Positions 1 to 5,872 of a stretch of DNA of 9,938 nucleotides are shown here, in pieces. The notes under the pieces are model-generated. The model made no database searches, was not told the origin of the DNA, and was given only the letters and a program-made list of their open reading frames with translations. This stretch comes from an uncultured Nitrososphaerota archaeon (GTDB lineage: Bacteria; Bacillota; Clostridia; Oscillospirales; Ruminococcaceae), in the NCBI GenBank assembly GCA_934869045.1, contig CAKXAF010000061.1, forward strand, positions 1,030 to 10,967, read 5' to 3'. The stretch's first letter is position 1; every line of letters starts with the position of its first letter. The position numbers and the translations under genes are program-made.

Positions 1-167
1 TAAACGGTACCGTCTACCACCAACTCTCCCTCGCCGCTTTGTATAAAATAGAATTTATTATACTCCGGGGTGTAGTCCCGCTCCGCCCAGTCGATCCAGC
101 AATGGGTCAGGTGCGCGTCCAGAACCGTTACCGCGCAGTCATCCAGGAACTGCTCCAGGTACTGCAA
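1..167 (-). CDS. AraC-family transcriptional regulator, N-terminal part (cut by window edge)
   Basis: Only the first 55 codons are inside the window. Translation from TTG at 167 gives a protein starting MQYLEQFLDDCAV, followed by DYTPEYNKFYFIQSGEGEL and VVDGTV. This matches the start of the N-terminal cupin sensor arm of clostridial AraC-type regulators, where a 'YNKFYFI..GEG.L.V.G' strand pair is typical. The HTH part would lie outside the window. The TTG start is chosen because GGAGG lies 7 nt upstream (minus strand, about 175-179) and no ATG or GTG is available with a comparable site. The gene diverges from the fucosidase gene, so the likely role is sugar-responsive control of that gene and of itself. 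What is seen: the motif, start and divergent layout. What is inferred: sugar ligand and target. A non-AraC cupin protein cannot be excluded from 55 residues. Confidence 0.72.
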   Translation of the reverse strand, partial: MQYLEQFLDDCAVTVLDAHLTHCWIDWAERDYTPEYNKFYFIQSGEGELVVDGTV

Positions 168-177
168 GCTGCCGCCT

Positions 178-208
178 CCCTAATTTTTGATAAATGCGCC
201 TTAATTTT
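178..208 (+). promoter_or_regulatory. Direct repeat with 21-bp period, candidate AraC-type operator
   Basis: CCCTAATTTT (178-187) and CCTTAATTTT (199-208) are direct repeats whose starts are exactly 21 bp apart. That is the spacing of the paired half-sites bound by a dimer of AraC-type regulators. The second copy ends 4 bp before the proposed -35 of the fucosidase promoter. Both copies lie downstream of the regulator's own -10, near its transcription start and leader. This would allow activation in one direction and autorepression in the other. Binding is inferred only. Confidence 0.45.
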
Positions 209-212
209 GCCT

Positions 213-241
213 ATTCCATTATACCGCAAAAGGGGTAAAAT
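213..241 (+). promoter_or_regulatory. Candidate activator-dependent promoter of the fucosidase gene
   Basis: The proposed -35 is ATTCCA (213-218, weak), followed by a 17-bp spacer and the -10 TAAAAT (236-241, five of six consensus bases). The poor -35 together with the 21-bp repeat just upstream resembles AraC-activated (class II) promoters. The leader would be about 27 nt and contains the strong AAGGAGG site at 261-267. Confidence 0.4.
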
Positions 242-246
242 GGGAA
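218..246 (-). promoter_or_regulatory. Sigma-A promoter of the AraC-type regulator
   Basis: On the minus strand TTCCCA (246-241) is followed by a 17-bp spacer and a perfect TATAAT (223-218). It overlaps the opposing fucosidase promoter almost completely, so the two promoters probably interfere with each other. Confidence 0.6.
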
Positions 247-274
247 GAAAGAAACTGCCAAAGGAGGGGTTTTC

Positions 275-1576
275 ATGAACGAAATTATTGAAGCGCGCAC
301 CCAGCGGACCAAATGGTTCCTGGAGAGCCGATTCGGCATGTTCATCCACTGGGGGCTTTACGCCATCCCCGCCCGGGGAGAGTGGGTCCGGAACCAAGAA
401 CGCATCCCGGAAAAGGATTATCTGCCTTATTTCGAGGAGTTTAACCCGGTGAACTATGATCCCAAGGCCTGGGCAAAGGCCGCGAAAGCAGCCGGGATGA
501 AGTACGCGGTCCTGACAGCCAAGCATCACGATGGGTTCTGCCTCTTTGACTCCCAGCTCACCGATTATAAATCCACCAACACCAAATGCGGCCGGGATCT
601 GGTGCGGGAATTCCTGGACGCCTTCCGGGCGGAGGGGATCAAGGTGGGGCTTTACTACTCGCTGCTGGACTGGCATCACCCCGACTACCCCCACTGTTCC
701 GACCTGCACCACCCCATGCGCGGCAACCCGGACCACCCCGACGAAAGCCGGGATTTCAGCCGGTATGTGGAGTACCTCCACGGCCAGGTCCGGGAGCTTC
801 TGACCAATTACGGGCGGCTGGACATTATGTGGTACGATTTCTCCTATGGGGAAATGTCCGGTGAAAAGTGGGAGGCCACCAAGCTGGTGAAGATGGTGCG
901 GGAGCTTCAGCCCTGGATCGTACTGGACAACCGTTTGGAAGCCGCCGGTGAAAGCTACGGCAGCATCACCGGCGACGATCCAACCATCTATTCCGGCGAT
1001 TTCGCCTCCCCGGAGCAGATGATTCCGCCGGAGGGCATGACCGACGTCCATGGGAGATCCATCCCCTGGGAATCCTGCATGACCTTAAACGACCACTGGG
1101 GTTACTGCTCCGCCGACCATCACTACAAACCGGCCCGGATGGTGGTGCGCAGCCTGGTGGAATGCGTGAGCAAAAACGGCAACCTGCTCCTAAACGTTGG
1201 ACCCAATGCCAAAGGGGAAATCCCGGCGGAATCTCTCGCCATTCTGGAGGAAGTGGGCCGATGGATGAAGGAAAACGGCGAGGCCATCTATGGCTGCGGC
1301 CACTCGGACCTGCAAAAGCCCGAGTGGGGCCGGTATACGCAAAACGGAAACCGGCTCTACGCACACATTTTTGAGGACTGTCTCAACGCCGTAATGGTAG
1401 ACCTGCCGCCGGATCGGATCGAAAAGGCGCGGCTGCTCTGCGACGGCGCGGAAATCCGTCTGGAAAAGCCGTGGAACGCCGCTGCATTCCCTGATAAGAC
1501 CTTTTTTACCTTTGGCGGAAGGTCGTTCCCCCTGCCGGATGAGATGGATACGGTCGTGGAGCTGACGCTGAACTAA
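275..1576 (+). CDS. Alpha-L-fucosidase, glycoside hydrolase family 29
   Basis: The predicted product (433 aa) is a retaining exo-glycosidase that removes terminal L-fucose from glycans. The GH29 TIM barrel is recognisable throughout: RFGMFIHWGLYA (19-30), the AKHHDGF motif (82-88), GLYYSLLDWHHP (125-136), and the segment YGRLDIMWYDFSYGE (179-193), in which Asp188 sits where GH29 enzymes carry the catalytic nucleophile. WESCMTLNDHWGY (265-277) and NLLLNVGP (303-310) are further family landmarks. I do not assign the acid/base residue. The C-terminal part from about 340 is the small beta-sandwich domain. There is no signal peptide, so the enzyme is probably cytoplasmic and acts on imported fucosylated oligosaccharides or glycosides. 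Start ATG 275 has AAGGAGG 7 nt upstream. It is divergent from the AraC-type gene and monocistronic, ending at a clear terminator. No fucose transporter or fucose catabolic gene is in view. Confidence 0.93.
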   Translation: MNEIIEARTQRTKWFLESRFGMFIHWGLYAIPARGEWVRNQERIPEKDYLPYFEEFNPVNYDPKAWAKAAKAAGMKYAVLTAKHHDGFCLFDSQLTDYKSTNTKCGRDLVREFLDAFRAEGIKVGLYYSLLDWHHPDYPHCSDLHHPMRGNPDHPDESRDFSRYVEYLHGQVRELLTNYGRLDIMWYDFSYGEMSGEKWEATKLVKMVRELQPWIVLDNRLEAAGESYGSITGDDPTIYSGDFASPEQMIPPEGMTDVHGRSIPWESCMTLNDHWGYCSADHHYKPARMVVRSLVECVSKNGNLLLNVGPNAKGEIPAESLAILEEVGRWMKENGEAIYGCGHSDLQKPEWGRYTQNGNRLYAHIFEDCLNAVMVDLPPDRIEKARLLCDGAEIRLEKPWNAAAFPDKTFFTFGGRSFPLPDEMDTVVELTLN

Positions 1577-1588
1577 CACAAAAAGCTG

Positions 1589-1624
1589 GCCCGGGATTTT
1601 CGAAAAAAATCCCGGGCTTTGTTT
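1589..1624. terminator. Intrinsic terminator shared by convergent genes
   Basis: A perfect 12-bp stem (1589-1600 with 1606-1617, arm GCCCGGGATTTT) encloses the loop CGAAA and is followed by TTTGTTT, a good terminator for the fucosidase gene. On the minus strand a run of five T lies 4 nt past the stem (1580-1585 region), so it can also stop transcription from the isomerase gene. Confidence 0.88.
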
Positions 1625-1646
1625 CTCCTATACCAAAACTGGCGGC

Positions 1647-2561
1647 TTACAGGACGAACTGGCGCATGTAATTCCGGCTGAGGAGGATGGACTTCTTCAC
1701 GTCGTCCAGGCTCTTTTCAAAGGCCTTGTCCTCGACCTCGATGCAGGTGCAGCCGGTGTAGCCGATATCTGTCAGGGCGGAGACATACTTGCCCCAATCC
1801 ACATCGCCCAGACCGGGGAGCTTGGGGGACATGTACTGAAGAGGGGTGGCCATGATGCCCACTTCCCGCAGCTTGTCCGGATAGATCTTGATGTCCTTGT
1901 AATGGACGTGGAAGATCCGGTCCTTGAACTCATAGAGGGGCTTGATGTAGTCGATCTGCTGCCACACAAAGTGAGAGGGGTCGTAGTTGAGGCCGAAGCT
2001 CTTGCTGGGGATGATCTCGAACAGACGCCGCCAGATGGCAGGGGTGGTCATCAGGTTCTGCCCGCCGGGCCACTCGTCGTTGGAGAAAAGCATGGGGCAG
2101 TTTTCGATGCCGATGCGGATTCCATTTTCCTCGGCGAAGGCGATGATGGGCGGCCAGACCTCTTTGAAGATCTCGATGTTCTCATCAACGTTTTTATGGG
2201 GATCCCGGCCGACAAAGGTGTTCACCGTACCAACGCCCAGCAGCTTCGCAGCCTTGATAAGCTTTTTGATGTGGGCGATGTATACGGCGCGCTTTTCCAG
2301 ATCCGGATCCATGGTATTGGGGTAATAGGCCAGGGCGGAAATTTCGATGCCCTTTTTGGCGCAGTAATCGTTGAGGTAGGCGGCTTTCGCCTCGTCGACC
2401 TCGTCGACGTTGATGTGGGTCACGCCGGCATAGCGGCGCTCAGCCTTGCCTTTCGGCCAACAGCAGACCTCCACGCACTCAAAGCCGTTTTCCGAAGCAA
2501 AATCAATCATTTCTTCAAAAGAAAGATCGCCCAGAATCGCGCTGACAAATCCTAATTTCAT
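1647..2561 (-). CDS. Sugar phosphate isomerase/epimerase (xylose isomerase-like TIM barrel)
   Basis: The product (304 aa) belongs to the AP endonuclease family 2 / xylose isomerase-like TIM-barrel superfamily. Most members interconvert ketoses or act on inositol-type polyols using one divalent metal. Candidate metal ligands appear in the usual order: Glu153 (RIGIENCPM), Asp194 with His197 (LNYDPSHF), His220 (FHVHYKD) and Glu275 (IEVED). The opening KLGFVSAILGDLSFEEMIDFA is the typical first strand and helix. I choose ATG 2561, with GGTGAT close upstream. An in-frame GTG at 2570, with AAAGGA before it, would add three residues. The gene has its own promoter and shares a terminator with the convergent fucosidase. 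The substrate cannot be read from sequence, and a link to fucose breakdown is only suggested by position. There is no signal peptide, so it is cytoplasmic. Confidence 0.88.
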   Translation of the reverse strand: MKLGFVSAILGDLSFEEMIDFASENGFECVEVCCWPKGKAERRYAGVTHINVDEVDEAKAAYLNDYCAKKGIEISALAYYPNTMDPDLEKRAVYIAHIKKLIKAAKLLGVGTVNTFVGRDPHKNVDENIEIFKEVWPPIIAFAEENGIRIGIENCPMLFSNDEWPGGQNLMTTPAIWRRLFEIIPSKSFGLNYDPSHFVWQQIDYIKPLYEFKDRIFHVHYKDIKIYPDKLREVGIMATPLQYMSPKLPGLGDVDWGKYVSALTDIGYTGCTCIEVEDKAFEKSLDDVKKSILLSRNYMRQFVL

Positions 2562-2612
2562 CGGTATCACCTATCCTTTCCAAAATGCGAGGCAGCGGCC
2601 TCTTTCAAGACC

Positions 2613-2641
2613 AGTATAACAAAAAGCCGCCCGCAATGCAA
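2613..2641 (-). promoter_or_regulatory. Sigma-A promoter of the sugar isomerase gene
   Basis: On the minus strand TTGCAT (2641-2636), a 17-bp spacer and TATACT (2618-2613) form a near-consensus promoter. It lies about 50 bp before the start codon and gives a leader of roughly 45 nt. Confidence 0.75.
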
Positions 2642-2650
2642 GAGCTTTTT

Positions 2651-2664
2651 TGTAATCGTTTACA
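2651..2664. promoter_or_regulatory. LacI-family / cre-like operator
   Basis: TGTAATCGTTTACA (minus strand TGTAAACGATTACA) has perfect TGTAA/TTACA arms around a central CG. This fits the general LacI-family operator form TGTAANCGNTTACA and closely resembles CcpA cre sites. It ends 9 bp upstream of the -35 of the isomerase promoter, centred near -50. It could therefore be an activation site, or the site of a repressor or catabolite regulator. The regulator is not encoded in the window. Confidence 0.55.
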
Positions 2665-2680
2665 GATAATTTTCGGACTG

Positions 2681-2816
2681 CCGTCAAAAGAGTTTTGCCG
2701 GAGCGCTCTGCTTTCAAAAACGGGACGCCGTAAAGCAGCGCAAGGACCCCTCGATGGGATTTTGCGCTTTTCGGAACGCGAGGAGAGGGCGCGCCCTCTC
2801 CTACTCGCGATTTTTT
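2681..2816. other. Hairpin-rich intergenic element of unknown nature
   Basis: The 287-base gap between the isomerase and the Cys-rich gene holds three successive hairpins. H1 (2681-2701) has CCG and CAAAA pairing with TTTTG and CGG around a GAG loop. H2 (2738-2767) has GCGCAAGG pairing with TTTTGCGC (two G-U pairs) and an inner CCC/GGG, followed by TTTT. H3 (2777-2809) is built on a perfect palindrome at 2781-2802. Open frames cross the region on both strands but none has a ribosome binding site or recognisable protein. It may be a small RNA on the plus strand, a leader, or a dispersed palindromic repeat. Confidence 0.4.
2777..2816 (+). terminator. Plus-strand intrinsic terminator with no plus-strand gene upstream
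   Basis: The stem CGCGA + GGAGAGGGCG pairs with CGCCCTCTCC + TCGCG (bulge TAC at 2802-2804, essentially no loop in the palindrome) and is followed by A and six T (2811-2816). The T-run is only on the plus strand. No plus-strand gene is seen between 1577 and here, so if functional it either ends a small RNA or blocks antisense transcription into the Cys-rich/DUF11 genes. Confidence 0.5.
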
Positions 2817-2848
2817 GAAAATACTCAGATAAAGCGCTTCTTGTTCCT

Positions 2849-3313
2849 TTAGAGGGAAATCTGTCCGCCAGGGCCAGGACAAGGACAGGCCGGCGGCGTT
2901 TCCGGCGCGCTCTCCAGCCGAACCTGGAAGCAGACGCGGATATCACAGCCGCAGCCGCTTTCCACCTCGGGCGGATTCAGGAAAAACACCCGGGTATCCG
3001 GGTCCAAGTCAAAGAAGAGGACATCCCCCTCCTCATAGGCTGTCCGCTCCTGGCCGCAGGAGTCGATATACCGGACCCGGACGCCGTATTCGGCACGGAG
3101 GATCGTATGACCGCAGGCGGCAAAAAAGCGGGTGGCCACATGACTGACGCTGGCATCGCACACACAGGCCGCGCTTTCGACGGACATGGTTTTGCAGACG
3201 CATTGGCTGCCGCCGGTAACGGTTACCGGGCTGCTGGATGACGTCACCTGGTAAGACGTTCCGCCGGAGGTATAGACTCCTGCCGCTTGGGCGGTGTTGA
3301 CAAACTGTTTCAA
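2849..3313 (-). CDS. Cysteine-rich protein of unknown function, paired with DUF11 protein
   Basis: I do not recognise this 154-aa product. It has 11 cysteines (38, 40, 50, 52, 67, 86, 121, 123, 128, 143, 145), several as C-x-C pairs. An N-terminal Ser/Thr/Gly-rich segment (13-36) precedes a probable beta-rich core (about 68-135). The core holds the stretch RAEYGVRVRYIDSCGQE, which faintly recalls SPOCS/DUF3794 spore-coat domains; that is an impression, not an assignment. The tail is rich in Pro, Gly and Cys. There is no signal peptide or membrane segment, so the many cysteines would lie in the cytoplasm or mother cell. They would suit disulfide cross-linking after assembly, or metal binding. 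The start is TTG 3313 with AAAGGGGG 7 nt upstream. It lies 23 bp behind the DUF11 gene, probably in one transcript. A structural spore or surface role is an inference. Confidence 0.72.
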   Translation of the reverse strand: MKQFVNTAQAAGVYTSGGTSYQVTSSSSPVTVTGGSQCVCKTMSVESAACVCDASVSHVATRFFAACGHTILRAEYGVRVRYIDSCGQERTAYEEGDVLFFDLDPDTRVFFLNPPEVESGCGCDIRVCFQVRLESAPETPPACPCPGPGGQISL

Positions 3314-3336
3314 GAAAAAACCCCCTTTCTATGGAT

Positions 3337-4461
3337 TTACAGGCAGACGGTAACGCGAAACCGGACCGAGATGGACTGCCCGGCTGCCAGCGTCCCCACT
3401 GAGATCCCATTTTCCGGACTGCGGTTTATGGCGGTCCCGCTCCCCACAACAGTGGAGTATGGCAGATAGGTCATACCCTGGGGAAGCGGGTCTGTAACCG
3501 TCACACCGGTCAAAGCCACATTGCCGGTATTGGTCACCGTCACGGTATAAGTGATCGTCTCGCCGCTGCACACCACGACCTGCTTATCAGCCGTCTTGCT
3601 GACCTCCAGCGCGCCGTTCAAGACAGTGGCCGACGCGGTGTTGGAGGAGATTTGACCGGTATAAGAGGCGCCGGAAACCGTATAGGAATACGAAGCAGAA
3701 GCGGTATTGGAAAGTGTGTCCGGCGCATCGGCGCCGATCAGGCCGGAAAAAGTGATCACTGCCCGGCCCGTATCGGCGGCTACAGTCCCCACCTGAATCC
3801 CCGTTTGCAGCGTCTGGCCCGCTGGAACAGCGGCGCCGTTCAGACGGAGACTTCCCACCGTCAGCGAGTCGGGAAGCGACGCATCCCGGATCACGACATC
3901 ATTCAGCGGAACGGAAGTTGTGTTTGAAAAGGTCAGGGTGTACCGAAGGGTATCCCCCGGCCGGGCGGAAGCTGGGCTGACAGTTTTCTGAAAAGCTGGT
4001 CTTACGGAAGGGATCTGAACCAGGGAATCATTGGAAACGGCGGTCTCCCGGACCATCTGTCCCTGGGCTGTACGGTAGGTGTAGTCCGCTATAGCACGGT
4101 TGGTGATAGGCGCTGTGACGTTGGAGTTGACTGCGGCACGGTAGCGCAGGGTCACGGAAGCTCCGGAGTTCAGGGAGCCAACGAAAATTCCGGTTTCCAG
4201 CCTCTCGCCCGTCTCCGGTGCGGGGACGATGGAACCGGGAATAAGGGTCAGTCCCACGGGAAGGTTGTCAACAAGCTGCACGGTATCAAGAGCCACGGCG
4301 CCACGGTTTGTCAGGGTCAGGGTATAGGTGATGGTGTCGCCTGGAAGGGCAGCGCTTTTGTCAGCAGTTTTGGAAAAATCCGTCACGGCTGCAAACGCAC
4401 CGGGCTGCTCGTCCGGCGAGGGCAAACCGGCCCTTGGATCAAACGCATTGTTATTATCCAT
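3337..4461 (-). CDS. DUF11 repeat-domain protein without signal peptide
   Basis: The product (374 aa from ATG 4461) is an Asn- and Pro-containing N-terminal tail (1-27) followed by three DUF11-type beta-sandwich repeats at about 29-151, 157-283 and 286-374. Each begins with the family's hallmark: FSKTADKSAALPGDTITYTL, FQKTVSPASARPGDTLRYTL and VSKTADK...SGETITYTV. 'SNTASASYSY' and 'VGTLAAGQSISVRFRV' type strands recur near repeat ends. DUF11 repeats usually sit in exported cell-wall proteins. Here there is no signal peptide, LPxTG or membrane anchor, and the third repeat stops short at VTVCL. The only cysteines are in that last repeat (298 and 373). ATG 4461 is preferred because AGGAG lies 7 nt upstream; ATG 4467 would be only 1 nt from it. 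The gene is followed 23 bp later by the Cys-rich gene. No confident sigma-A promoter is seen; a weak sigma-K-like pattern (AC-N17-CGTATCCT, minus strand 4537-4511) exists. Function unknown; spore-surface or assembly role is inference. Confidence 0.85.
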   Translation of the reverse strand: MDNNNAFDPRAGLPSPDEQPGAFAAVTDFSKTADKSAALPGDTITYTLTLTNRGAVALDTVQLVDNLPVGLTLIPGSIVPAPETGERLETGIFVGSLNSGASVTLRYRAAVNSNVTAPITNRAIADYTYRTAQGQMVRETAVSNDSLVQIPSVRPAFQKTVSPASARPGDTLRYTLTFSNTTSVPLNDVVIRDASLPDSLTVGSLRLNGAAVPAGQTLQTGIQVGTVAADTGRAVITFSGLIGADAPDTLSNTASASYSYTVSGASYTGQISSNTASATVLNGALEVSKTADKQVVVCSGETITYTVTVTNTGNVALTGVTVTDPLPQGMTYLPYSTVVGSGTAINRSPENGISVGTLAAGQSISVRFRVTVCL

Positions 4462-4469
4462 AAGCATTC

Positions 4470-4514
4470 TCCTGTAGACATCTGTTTGGATTTGAGAGAG
4501 CTCTCCCTACAGGA
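4470..4514 (-). promoter_or_regulatory. Leader stem that could mask the Shine-Dalgarno of the DUF11 gene
   Basis: In the minus-strand transcript TCCTGTAG (fwd 4514-4507) is exactly complementary to CTACAGGA (fwd 4477-4470), which contains most of the AGGAG ribosome binding site of the DUF11 gene. A G-U pair can extend the stem to 9 bp. The 29-nt loop contains the self-complementary GAGAGCTCTC. Pairing would hide the ribosome binding site. This requires that transcription starts upstream of 4514. Confidence 0.4.
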
Positions 4515-4615
4515 TACGGGGCCGGAGCGGTCGTGGTGACGGAATCGCCATCCCGCCGGATTTTCTCCAAAACGATTGTGATTTTGCTGGAAATAAGGAG
4601 TGAGAAGCGCTCCGC

Positions 4616-4655
4616 AAAAAAACAGCGGAAAGAAGCCGCCGGGCTTTTTCCGCTG
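4616..4655 (-). terminator. Intrinsic terminator of the HD-domain gene
   Basis: On the minus strand CAGCGGAAAAAGCC (4655-4642) pairs with GGCTTCTTTCCGCTG (4637-4623, one small mismatch) around a CGGC loop, followed by seven T (4622-4616). It separates the HD-domain gene from the DUF11 pair, so the latter must have its own promoter within about 150 bp. Confidence 0.88.
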
Positions 4656-4691
4656 CCGGATTGTTTTATTTTATGGAACGCCGGTTCCTGC

Positions 4692-5261
4692 TTAAAAATC
4701 CCGCAGCTCCACAGGGAGCGCCTTCATGGCCTCCAGGGTCCGGGTGAGAAGGCCGTCCAGTTCCCAGCCCAGCAGTTCCGCCCCGCGACCGATGACCTCC
4801 CGGGAACATCCGGCCGCAAAGGCTGGGATCTTATATTTTTTCTTCAGGGATTTCAGCTCCATATCTGTCACGCTTCGGGAAGGGCGCATCCGGGCCGCCG
4901 CACCGATTAAACCGGTCAGCTCATCGGTGGCGTAGAGGATTTTTTCCATGATATGCGCGGGCTTCAGATCCACGGTAATTCCCCAACCGTGACTGGCACA
5001 GGCGCGGATCAGCTCCGGGTCCAGATCCAGCCCCGCCATCAGCTCCTGCTCCTTTTTGCAGTGCTCGTCCGGCCAGCGTTCAAAGTCCAGGTCGTGAAGG
5101 AGCCCCACGACCGCCCAAAAATCCTCGCGCTCCGGATCGTATTCCCGGGCGAACTGCCGCATCACGCCGGAAACCGTCTCGGCGTGGCGGATGTGAAAGG
5201 GGTCCTTATTATACTGGCGGAGGATTTCTTCTGCTTCGGCGATTGAGGGAACATGGCTCAT
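4692..5261 (-). CDS. HD-domain phosphohydrolase-like protein
   Basis: The product (189 aa) is a small cytoplasmic HD-superfamily protein. The metal-binding pattern is complete: His26 (FHIRHAE), His56-Asp57 (VVGLLHDLDFE), His91 (ACASHGWG) and Asp113 (LYATDELTG), with regular spacing as in HDIG-type hydrolases of nucleotides or phosphate esters. The rest (about 120-189) is helical, with a basic run KSLKKKYK. There is no additional domain. Proteins of this size with 'DPFHIRHAETV' are widespread in Clostridia and remain without a known substrate. Start ATG 5261 has AAGGAAG 9 nt upstream. It is monocistronic, transcribed from a strong extended -10 promoter and ending at a terminator. It diverges from the Rrf2 pair, so co-regulation by those proteins is possible but not shown. 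Confidence 0.88.
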   Translation of the reverse strand: MSHVPSIAEAEEILRQYNKDPFHIRHAETVSGVMRQFAREYDPEREDFWAVVGLLHDLDFERWPDEHCKKEQELMAGLDLDPELIRACASHGWGITVDLKPAHIMEKILYATDELTGLIGAAARMRPSRSVTDMELKSLKKKYKIPAFAAGCSREVIGRGAELLGWELDGLLTRTLEAMKALPVELRDF

Positions 5262-5299
5262 GACGCTGTACTTCCTTTCTCTTTTCAGATGCTGCCCTT

Positions 5300-5328
5300 A
5301 TCATAGCACAGGTGTTCTGCCGGGTCAA
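5300..5328 (-). promoter_or_regulatory. Sigma-A promoter of the HD-domain gene
   Basis: On the minus strand TTGACC (5328-5323), a 17-bp spacer and TATGAT (5305-5300) form a strong promoter. TGC directly before the -10 makes it an extended -10. The leader is about 32 nt. Confidence 0.82.
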
Positions 5329-5347
5329 TAGGGGGAAGAACGGATGA

Positions 5348-5376
5348 TTGAAAATTTTTTTCTTTTGTATTATACT
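5348..5376 (+). promoter_or_regulatory. Sigma-A promoter of the Rrf2 operon
   Basis: TTGAAA (5348-5353), a 17-bp AT-rich spacer and TATACT (5371-5376) give a strong promoter about 50 bp before the first Rrf2 start codon. Confidence 0.82.
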
Positions 5377-5383
5377 AGTACAA
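5365..5383. promoter_or_regulatory. Candidate Rrf2 operator overlapping the -10
   Basis: TTGTATTATACTAGTACAA is a 19-bp inverted repeat with seven of nine symmetric positions and perfect TTGTA/TACAA ends. It covers the -10 of the Rrf2 operon promoter. Rrf2 regulators commonly repress their own genes from such palindromes. Autoregulation is inferred. Confidence 0.45.
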
Positions 5384-5425
5384 TAAGAACGCATGCGCAC
5401 TGTGGGACGCGAGAAAGGGGCCCTT

Positions 5426-5872
5426 ATGAAGTTATCCGCCAAAAGCCGTTACGCTCTGGAGGCGATGCTCTATCTGGCGGCCGGCTCCCCCGTCCGGCCG
5501 GCCAGCATCCGTCAGGTGTCCGAGGGAACCGGCATATCCGACAGCTATCTGGAGCAGATCTTCTTCCGGCTGCGCAAAGCCGGCCTTTTGGCGGCGGTAA
5601 GAGGTGCTGGCGGCGGATTTTACCCTGCCCGGGAGCTTTCGAAGATCACGGCCGGGGAAATTGTTCGCGCCATGGAGGACGGCGCCACGCCGGTCCTGTG
5701 TGTGGACGACCCCTCTCTATGCAAGAGCCGGCTTACTGCCTGCTGCAGGACCCGAAGCCTTTGGGTGCGGATTTCCGAAGAGATCTACCGGAAACTGGAC
5801 GCGGAGAGCCTGTCCGGCCTTCGGGACCGGTACCTCGCTTCCCTGGCGGCCGGAAAAGGAGGCGCGGAATGA
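5426..5872 (+). CDS. Rrf2-family (IscR-like) regulator with candidate Fe-S cysteines
   Basis: The product (148 aa) has the winged-helix Rrf2 layout: MKLSAKSRYALEAMLYLA at the N terminus, recognition-helix region SDSYLEQIFFRLRKAGLL (39-54), wing 'VRGAGGGFYPAR' (58-69), then helix EIVRAMED. The effector loop has Cys92, Cys99 and Cys106 (plus Cys107), a C-x6-C-x6-C(C) pattern. IscR and related sensors carry three ligands there with similar spacing, so an Fe-S cluster is plausible, sensing iron-sulfur status, redox or NO. Known family role and inferred cofactor should be kept apart. ATG 5426 is chosen because AAAGGGG lies 5 nt upstream and the family start motif MKLS follows; an ATG at 5393 would add 11 unrelated residues. 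The stop overlaps the start of the second Rrf2 gene by 4 nt. No isc/suf genes are nearby, so targets are unknown. Confidence 0.9.
   Translation: MKLSAKSRYALEAMLYLAAGSPVRPASIRQVSEGTGISDSYLEQIFFRLRKAGLLAAVRGAGGGFYPARELSKITAGEIVRAMEDGATPVLCVDDPSLCKSRLTACCRTRSLWVRISEEIYRKLDAESLSGLRDRYLASLAAGKGGAE

Noticed and set aside
128..1051. Long open frame on the minus strand (about 307 codons) opposite the fucosidase gene
   Set aside because: It is an antisense frame within a clear GH29 gene, has no ribosome site or family motif, and covers the real regulator start and promoters.
1902..2555. Plus-strand open frame of about 217 codons
   Set aside because: Antisense shadow of the isomerase gene, with repetitive low-plausibility composition and no ribosome site.
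2571..2882. Minus-strand open frame of 103 codons between the Cys-rich gene and the isomerase, and other frames crossing 2585-2946
   Set aside because: No ribosome binding site or recognisable domain; the region is made of hairpins and carries the isomerase promoter, which explains its structure better.
4511..4537. Sigma-K-like promoter AC-N17-CGTATCCT before the DUF11 gene
   Set aside because: Seven of eight -10 matches in GC-rich DNA is easily chance; kept only as a remark, not as a feature.
5344..5868. Upstream in-frame extension of the second Rrf2 protein
   Set aside because: It is an out-of-frame reading of the first Rrf2 gene; the family start MKIS at 5869 with an AGGAGG site is clearly the true one.
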